Below are positions 57,246 through 64,000 of a stretch of 64,000 nt of DNA, piece after piece; position 1 is the stretch's first letter, and every line of letters begins with the position of its first letter. This stretch comes from Cladorhizidae sp. MBARI D1340-BT2 (Eukaryota > Porifera > Demospongiae > Poecilosclerida > Cladorhizidae). The stretch covers positions 17,294,669 through 17,358,668 of the forward strand of contig JAQNBH010000015.1 in assembly GCA_028752905.1 (NCBI GenBank), read 5' to 3'. The notes under the pieces are model-generated. The model did not search any database, was not told the DNA's origin, and saw only the letters and a program-made list of their open reading frames with translations. The translations under genes and the position numbers were made by a program.

Positions 57246-58291
57246 ATAATTGACTCCATATTATGTTGTTTGTGTTTATATATATTTAGATCTACGTATG
57301 TACACTATGTATCACCATAGAACACACTACGAAATCAAGATTATGCTATATAGCAGATTTATTCACTCAGATCAATCCTGCAAGCGGAATCATCCCAGAT
57401 ATCTGTCGGTCCGGATCAGTTTTGCTGTAACCTGGGAGCCATTCTGAATGTTTATCATGCTATAGCCATGTTGGTGGGATACACTTCTGCCATGGTCATG
57501 CAGCAACTGTTAGCTATGAATCTTGATACTGCCACTCTCTATAGACAGAGAGAACTGGCTACATTTTTATTCTCCTATTTTTCATCTATCTTATTTTGCT
57601 GACAAAGACTTATCGATAATTACCATAAATCAACTTAAAATTACTCAATTGATGTTCCAGCTACTAGCCATTGTCTTAGCATAGCTGAAGGTGATCGGTG
57701 ATCTTCACATTATTTACATTATCATAGTGTTTGTACTTCTTGAATTGTCCTATGGGGTAATTGCGAATACAACTTACAGATTCCAAACTGGTGCAAGGTT
57801 GAACAACCTGTTGCCTTGCATCATAATGGTATGGAAAATTCTGAAACAGATATGGGTGCATGTAGAAATAGATTATGAAGAGTTTTGTTAAGAGCACTTG
57901 AAACCAGATTCCCTTCAAGTGGATACTAAGAGTGAGGTTATCAAGTTAGTGGGAATTCTCAGACTCAGAGTATGAAATGCCATGCAGAAGCTGATTTCAA
58001 GTACTGTCTATTTATACTGTTTAATGAATTCAGCATTATTGGTACATATCTACTCTATCTGTGCAGGCAGCCGATGTCCATATATATAATAAAAAAAGTA
58101 TTTTATTTAACAACCAAGGAAAGTATAGAGCCAAGGTGATGCAAGATAAAGGGTCCACCACCAAAAGAAGAGCAAGCAGAAGGCGATCAAGAAGCCATCT
58201 TCTCCAGTTTTGAACTCCCCCATAGTGGAGGCATGCAAAGTCCTGCAGATGCTAACATGCTTATTCTAGCATGACTTTTGTAGACCCTCAT
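57246..58291. other. Spacer, nothing recognised
   Basis: AT-rich unique DNA between the LINE relic and a hAT element. No coding or RNA signal that I can support. Confidence 0.4.
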
Positions 58292-58483
58292 CAGTGTTCT
58301 ATCTAGAAAAAAGTGTTTGGGGGGGAAGCTTGTGTTACTGTAACCCAAGCTTCCCCCATCCCCAAACAATTTATAATTTTCTCCAGCGGTGAGTCGGTGT
58401 GAAGAAAAATTATTGTAGGGTACACAAAATCATACCTATTATATTCTTGAGAAAGTGTATAAATGAGAGGATGGTCAATGAGT

Positions 58484-58906
58484 TCACAAATTAATTTTAC
58501 GTGTTTTAACAGACTTGTAATGATTAATTATATCTTCTAAAATGTCATGAGACAGAGTATCAGGACCTTCAATGCAGATGCGCATAGTGTTTTCGAGTGT
58601 GTCCTCACCCATTCGGTTTCGAAGCCTCGTCTTGATGAATTTCATACTACTGAAACTACGTTCAACAGTTGCTGTTGTAACTGGTAGAACAGAAATAATT
58701 CCAGCTAGCCTAGACAAATTGGGGAAAGCATCTGCAATGTCACCATGGCTAATCAGCTTGGACAGGACTTGATGTATAGAACTGCTCCTGTACTGCATAA
58801 ATATGAGCCGCCTGAATAATTTCCATTCAGAAAGTGTATCTTCAGCTTCAATGTCAGGCTGTGAAATACATTCCTCTCCATCATATTGCACTTTCTGCAC
58901 AGCTCC
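58484..58906 (-). pseudogene. hAT transposase C-terminal part (third family)
   Basis: Minus strand from the nested element to a stop at 58484: VQYDGEECISQPDIEAEDTL, then LAGIISVLPVTTATVERSFS and SMKFIKTRLRNRMGEDTLEN, the hAT dimerisation domain. It is separated from its N-terminal part only by the nested insertion. Confidence 0.85.
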
Positions 58907-60302
58907 CATGGGCGGATCCAGGATTTTTGAAAGGGGGGGGTGCATTTTTAATTAAAGCATTGAATGTGAATCACAATAATAGCAGCAGGTCTATACTGAC
59001 ATTAACAGGACATGGTCATAAAGACTTGCACAGTGGCACATCGTAAAGCTATACTGAATTAAAAGCTGTATTGAATTATATAGAAAGTAAGTTTTTCAAC
59101 CCCCCCTCCCCCCCAAATGTCATAATTATGTGGTGTGTTTGATCAAAGCAGTACTGAATCACTGATTGTAAGGCAATGTTTCTGTTGGGTTATCTGTAAC
59201 ATGCATGAATGTTGTTGCTACTTCAAGTGAATTTTTGTGGTACTTGCACTTGTCATGTTTTTCCAATACACCATCCTGCCCAGATGCCTTTGACAAATTA
59301 CAGAATGGCTTTGACACCAGGACACCAGATGATACGCGCCCATCCTTGGGTGGGAAGAGGACACAGAATTTGCAGAGCCCTCCATGAAGCACTTCTGAGT
59401 ACACAAACCATGTCTATTTGTCTAGCCAAGAATGTTGGAATGTCAGTGTTTTGATCTTCCTGTGAGTTCCTTTTTTGGACAGTTCGCTGGCAGAAGTTTC
59501 AGTACTTCTTACCAGGTGTGAAGTGATCTCTCAAGTAACCCAACCTATCCCTTCTGGATAACTTCGTCGAATCAATGCCTCCAGCTAGGATATTTCCAAC
59601 ATCATACTGGTGTGGTTGGATGAAGCATGGGACACGTCTTCACAAGTAGATTCTGGTGCAACTGGTGTTGGCACATCTTCAACATTGGATATTGGTGCAA
59701 CTGGGGCTAGCAACATTGCATGACTGTCTATGCTTGGTCCTGAGGTGACAGCTGTGAAACCACCCTCTGGTCTGGTCCTTCAAATGAATTAAAAATGGTG
59801 GTTACTATAGAGACTGATCCCTGCCCCTATTAGAATATTAAACACTCACTTCTCTTCAATGCTGGCTCTTTAAGGAAAGGAATCGGTGGAGAGGACCCAC
59901 TCGGGTACGTTTATTTCTCTGCCATTCTTAAAAGTCTTAGCAGGTAAAGTTAGTAGGCTGTTTTTTAGGCCCCGTGCCCCTACTGTCTTCGCGCGGTCCT
60001 ATTATGCGTACGGCTGAATAATAAATTATAATGAGCCCTAAATTATTTTTGTAGCAGCTAGAAACCAAGTATTGTGCTGTCTGTTGATAATATCATTGTG
60101 CTAGCTTGTCTAGCGATAAAAGTTTTGAATCCTTTTTTGTTACTCTGCTAGCGTCGTTTAGGCCAATCATCTAGCTGTTTATGATATCGATCGCTAAGCT
60201 ACAGCAGAAAATTTAGTTTGTCTGAGAGGATCTTCAGGGCCAAAAGGGGGGGGGGGGGGGGGGGTCTGGACCCCCTGGACCCCCCCTCTGTATCCGCCAC
60301 TG
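58907..60302 (-). mobile_element. Nested hAT-like element
   Basis: Ends CATGGGCGGATCCAG (58907) and, as complement, CAGTGGCGGATACAG (60302), 12 of 15 matching, followed by G-rich runs. Flanks share 'gctcc', an imperfect remnant of a target duplication. A minus-strand frame at 59159-59404 encodes a TTF-type finger (GGLCKFCVLFPP with KHDKCKYHKNSLEVA), the N-terminal part of another hAT protein. No catalytic domain remains, so this is a deletion derivative. Confidence 0.7.
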
Positions 60303-61642
60303 GCTCCATAGAAATTTGTCAGTTCCAAAACTTTATCCACGCCATAATTGGGAAGTTTGTCTTCAGTGTCAGGAAGATGTTGTGGATCAAACACAGACAT
60401 TGCAGAGATGAGATCAGTTGACCCCATTCTGACATTGATGTGATCAACTACACTCTGTATGTATGGACGGTAAATTCTCTGTAAAAACTTGGCCTTATCT
60501 TCTTCACTTACAACAATATTTTTCTTTCCAAGCTGTGCAGGATCAGAAAAAACTTCCATATGATCTTTGAACCACGTGCTGGTATTTGGATGTTCTTTCA
60601 GTTCCTGTAGCCTTTTTATTGTATTACTCACCATCGTTGGCACACTAGCAAGATCAATTTGTTTGCTTTGCAAACTACCCTGAAGTTTGGCCACGATGTG
60701 CATGACATCTGACAGCATGTAAATGCTAGCTACAGTCTTGTATTTTGTTAACAGAACTGCTATTCCATGTGCTTCAGCATCCCCTGTATTATCATAGATT
60801 TCTTCAAATGTACCAACTAAAGCTGCTAAACTTCTACGCACTGCTCGTATTGCCCTTTCGCGAGCAAGCCATCTGGTGTCACTAGGTTTCTGCATTTTTA
60901 TTTCTGGACAATCAAGTTGAGCTTGAATTTCAACCAGCTTTTCCGCCTTCTTTGGGGAATAGTGAAACGATTTCCAGATGGTCAACAGTGTACCCAATAC
61001 CCTTTTCACTTCCTGATGTTCATTAGCTGCATTAATGGAAGCGAGCTGTAGCTTATGACATCGGCAATGAATATAGAGAGCAGAAGGTGCCAACATCCTC
61101 AATCGTTTTTGCACACCAGTTTTATGGCCTGACATAGTGCTGGCACCATCAAAGCCAAGTCCACGCAACTTCTCACAGCTGATACCATGGGAGTTAAGAA
61201 AATCAGAAAGATATTTAGAAATGGCTTTAGCATTTGTTTCTTTAACATGGATGATTCCAAGGAAATGTTCAACTACCTTATTTTCGTGAAGCCATCGAGC
61301 ACAAACAGACAATTCTTCCTGTGATGCAGAGTCTGTAGACTCGTCTGCCATCAATGAGTAATATGCACTAGATTTCAAGCTAACCAAGAGTTTTTCCTTG
61401 ATAATCTCACTAATACTTGAGGGAAGCTCAACTATTGTCGTGTAAGACTCATATGTAGCACTTTGCGGGCATGTATTGCGGTGCATTTGCAACTTAACAT
61501 TCCCATTATCAATTTGCAACGTTAGAAGAGAGTTGAAGGTAGTAGTATGTGGAATATGGAATTTAACTAGGAAATACAGAGATCGAAGAAGTGTTTTCAT
61601 TAATTCACGGTTTTCTTTCTTCTCTTCCTCACTAGCTGCCAC
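60303..61642 (-). pseudogene. hAT transposase catalytic part (third family)
   Basis: One uninterrupted frame of about 445 codons of element sequence. Motifs: SLMADESTDSASQEELSVCA (first catalytic Asp), LRGLGFDGASTMSGHKTGV (second), ALYIHCRCHKLQLAS, and PSDTRWLARERAIRAVRRSL with the conserved Trp. Resembles the DUF4371-type hAT group related to vertebrate ZNF862-like proteins. The frame runs into the nested element and ends there. Preservation of so long a frame suggests a recent arrival. Confidence 0.88.
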
Positions 61643-61653
61643 TATTTGTTCAA

Positions 61654-62004
61654 CTACAGTCCCTTGTTCAGAGAGAGAGAGAGAGAAATAGCCCTTTTTT
61701 CCATCGCTGCAATATGCCAGTCTGATTTGTCATGTTTAGATAAAAGAGATGTTGCCTTAACCCAGTTGCTCACAGACCTGCTCACCCATGCCCCTCTGGA
61801 TTGCACTGGTACCTTCCCATGTACCTTACAAACTGAACACAGCATGCCCTTACTCTTCGGATCATACTCTATCCAAGGATAGTTCACCTTCCACTTAGGG
61901 TCATACCTCAAATTATCCTTATATGACTTCATTTTTCCTTTCTTTCCAGGTGGTTGTTGAGGTGACTCTTCACTAGCTCTCTTTCTAGTAACAAACTTAT
62001 CCAT
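61654..62004 (-). pseudogene. hAT transposase N-terminal TTF finger (third family)
   Basis: Starts MDKFVTRKRASEESPQQP (ATG at 62002-62004) with a basic, nuclear-localisation-like stretch, then PWIEYDPKSKGMLCSVCKVH and LLSKHDKSDWHIAAMEK, a C-C-H-H TTF finger for DNA binding. It ends in an (AG)n tract at 61670-61690 where a frameshift separates it from the catalytic part, probably replication slippage. Confidence 0.85.
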
Positions 62005-62457
62005 GTTTAGCTTGCTGGCAGCAGAACAGCTGGAATACTACTGCATGTGCTTACTGGGTGTGGTAGTGAATCAGGACTGAGGCCAGTGAGGTGTTGATGA
62101 CCTTTCATAAGGATGGGGGTCACAGAGTGAACCACTAACACCTTATGTAATGGCCTGCATGCTATAGGCAGGCTGCTACCTAATATCTAGTGCAGACTAG
62201 ACCTACAATGTGAAGGCAAGCAAATATTGCTATGCCAACAATACTGCTATGCCTATCCCTGGGCAGTTGTAAAATGTTGACGTCCAAATATCCTTGAAAG
62301 ATGGGACACACATTAAGTGATGTGATCAGGCAGTATATACTGTGAGCTCACTGCGCTCGCCAAATGATACTAATTTCCTCTAAAATATTTTGGGGGGGAA
62401 GCTGGAACTTTTGGGGGGGAAGCTTCCCCCCCGCCCCCCCCAGTAGATAGAACCCTG

Positions 62458-64000
62458 CTCATGAAAGACCATTCGAGCTGCAGGTCAGACTATGAGGACT
62501 CTAATTGAGACATTACGTTGGTGGTCCTGTGGTGTTGGAAGTGTGAAAAAACAAGGTTGGAGTGAAGTTGGACAGGGATGGGTGGAGATCTAGATGTCAG
62601 TAGTGAGAGTGGTGTTGGTGACAGTGGAAGTGAAGAATGTAACTTGAAGGACAAGAGGATAACGAAGAGAGGGGAAATGTTCAGGAGGTATATATATGTG
62701 CAGCACACATGTGCAGTGGGAGCCACATCATGGCCTCGTGAGTCCAGACTTCCACTACCAGAGCATTCTTGTCAGAGCTCAGGTCAAGCAATCATGTACG
62801 CAAGGATGAAGGCCAGAAAGAAAGAAAACGGCAAGAATGACAATTTTGTTGACAACAAGACCACCTCCAACAACATGTGCTACTTTAATTTTTTTAAACA
62901 ATGGGATATACACAAGCTAGCGCATCATAAATGCCTACCTTGCAGTAAGGAAGTGGATATTAAGTGTAGAGGTGGCCCAGACAACCCCAACATTATGATT
63001 GAATTATGTGCACTCTATTGTGAGGATTCACTATGTAAGTGCATGACAAATAAACAACAAACAAGATAATGGCAGAATCAATGCCATGCATCTGTGGACA
63101 GAACACCAAAATAATAACAACAAAACAACAAGTCAGATAGTCGCCAAACACAAGTAGTATAATGGAACTGTAGTTTAATCGTCATTGTAGTATATTAATT
63201 ACCGAGTGCAAGCAGCTCCTTGAGCATATATATATAGTATTATATATAATTATAGTATATACAGGGTGTGTGGAGACAAAATAGAAGTAATAAATGTTGT
63301 AGATGCCCGTTTATAAATAAATGAGACTCGACTTGTCCCGATTATGTTCTCAATTTTACCAACAATACTATTCTCAAGTTCTCATGCAAGTTCTATATGT
63401 TTTGAATTTCACGAAAATTAACTAATTATCAACCAAAAAGAAGCCATTCAGCCGACATTAAAAAAACTAAGTTATTTTTGGCCATTTTTAAAGCTAACCA
63501 AATTCCAACAAAAGCGACAATAACAAAAAAGTTTTATTTCTATCATTGCATCACAGATGTTTCAGTCTTATGGTGCATCGATTTGTTATTGCAAAAAATG
63601 AAGGGTGGAAAAGAATACGAGGGTTTAATGAGTATTGCAGACCATATACAGCACTGGACCAACTAGGGAATTCACTTACTCGTTTCATCCACCAACCTTG
63701 CTTGTTCATTTCTGTTGAGACACCATCAGCAGTGGCCACATGCTATAGATAGAAGTTAACTTTTTAACACACCAATAACGTTACTGCAGTCAAGAAATAG
63801 AAACACTCAATATTTCGTCTGGGTTCAATTACGCAGCTGGTGTAGTATTGCGTCATCATGAGTCTCTCCTTGTGTTGATGCAAGCATATCTACTACTTGT
63901 TAGGTGGTTGGTTACTTATGGGCTGTGGCCACCCGAATACAAGGCAATAACATTATATAATGTATTATCCTGCCCAAAGTGTCTGTCTGTTCATGCATTT
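62458..64000. other. Unassigned right flank
   Basis: A plus-strand frame of 163 codons at 62578-63069 (MGGDLDVSSESGVGDSGSEE start, Cys-rich near its end) is the only notable open frame. I do not recognise it and saw no paralogue or splice support. TA-rich sequence at 63222-63262. Nothing else identified. Confidence 0.35.

Larger units (their letters stand above)
58292..62457 (-). mobile_element. hAT DNA transposon, third family, with nested insertion
   Basis: Ends CAGTGTTCTATCTA (58292) and, as complement, CAGGGTTCTATCTA (62457), one mismatch in 14. Sub-terminal 'ggggggaagctt' repeats with a strong hairpin at 58308-58366 and a related block at 62389-62441. It spans 4166 bp and encodes a TTF-finger hAT transposase on the minus strand. 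A second hAT-like element sits inside at 58907-60302. I could not match an 8-bp target duplication at the outer ends. Confidence 0.75.

Overview
The window is animal nuclear DNA with spliced genes, dense decayed transposons and much tandem-repeat sequence. It most likely comes from a sponge, probably a demosponge. The best evidence is a nuclear copy of mitochondrial DNA (NUMT, 43686-50158). In it TGA reads Trp (COX3), AGG reads Arg and ATA reads Ile (conserved COX1 stretch [11 protein letters not shown]). That matches translation table 4 of sponges, cnidarians and placozoans and excludes the bilaterian invertebrate code. Five different mitochondrial tRNA copies argue against cnidarians, which keep only one or two. 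The species is not determined.

The only host genes I can build with confidence are three paralogues of one small four-helix membrane-protein family that I cannot name. Gene A (+, 956-8523) encodes 226 aa, gene B (-, 8732-11981) 231 aa and gene C (+, 39733-50962) 202 aa. Each has four coding exons, every intron is phase 0, and exons begin and end at equivalent places. A shared signature (Q-G-x-V-E-x-x-L-R) opens helix 1, RFL[N/D] follows helix 2, and a Trp-rich helix 4 precedes a short tail. A and B are tail-to-tail with 208 bp between their stop codons. C lies about 28 kb away across transposon-rich DNA.

Layout: 1-900 upstream DNA with a GC-rich minisatellite; 956-8523 gene A, whose introns hold 32- and 33-bp satellites and a 0.95-kb pyrimidine tract; 8732-11981 gene B; 12.2-20.8 kb LINE and Ty3/gypsy relics, including a gypsy-like element that appears internally inverted; 21.4-24.6 kb a 3.2-kb 23-bp minisatellite; 25.9-26.7 kb another gypsy relic; 28.2-30.0 kb a foldback array; 30.9-33.8 kb a hAT transposon (31168-33514, perfect 8-bp target duplication) inside a foldback element; 37.1-39.5 kb a second hAT ending about 260 bp upstream of gene C; 39.7-51.0 kb gene C. 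Gene C intron 3 carries a tandem tRNA-Ala-like array, the NUMT, and a piggyBac element (46006-49321) inserted at a TTAA in the NUMT copy of nad4. From 51 to 64 kb: simple repeats, possible terminal exons of an unknown gene, a LINE relic, and a 4.2-kb hAT element interrupted by another hAT-like element.

No operon, CRISPR array or prokaryotic feature is present. The observations most worth follow-up are the undescribed four-helix gene family and the layered insertion history in gene C intron 3. Everything was read by eye: transposon classes rest on recognised protein motifs, terminal inverted repeats (TIRs) and target-site duplications (TSDs); exon limits rest on splice consensus plus paralogue agreement.
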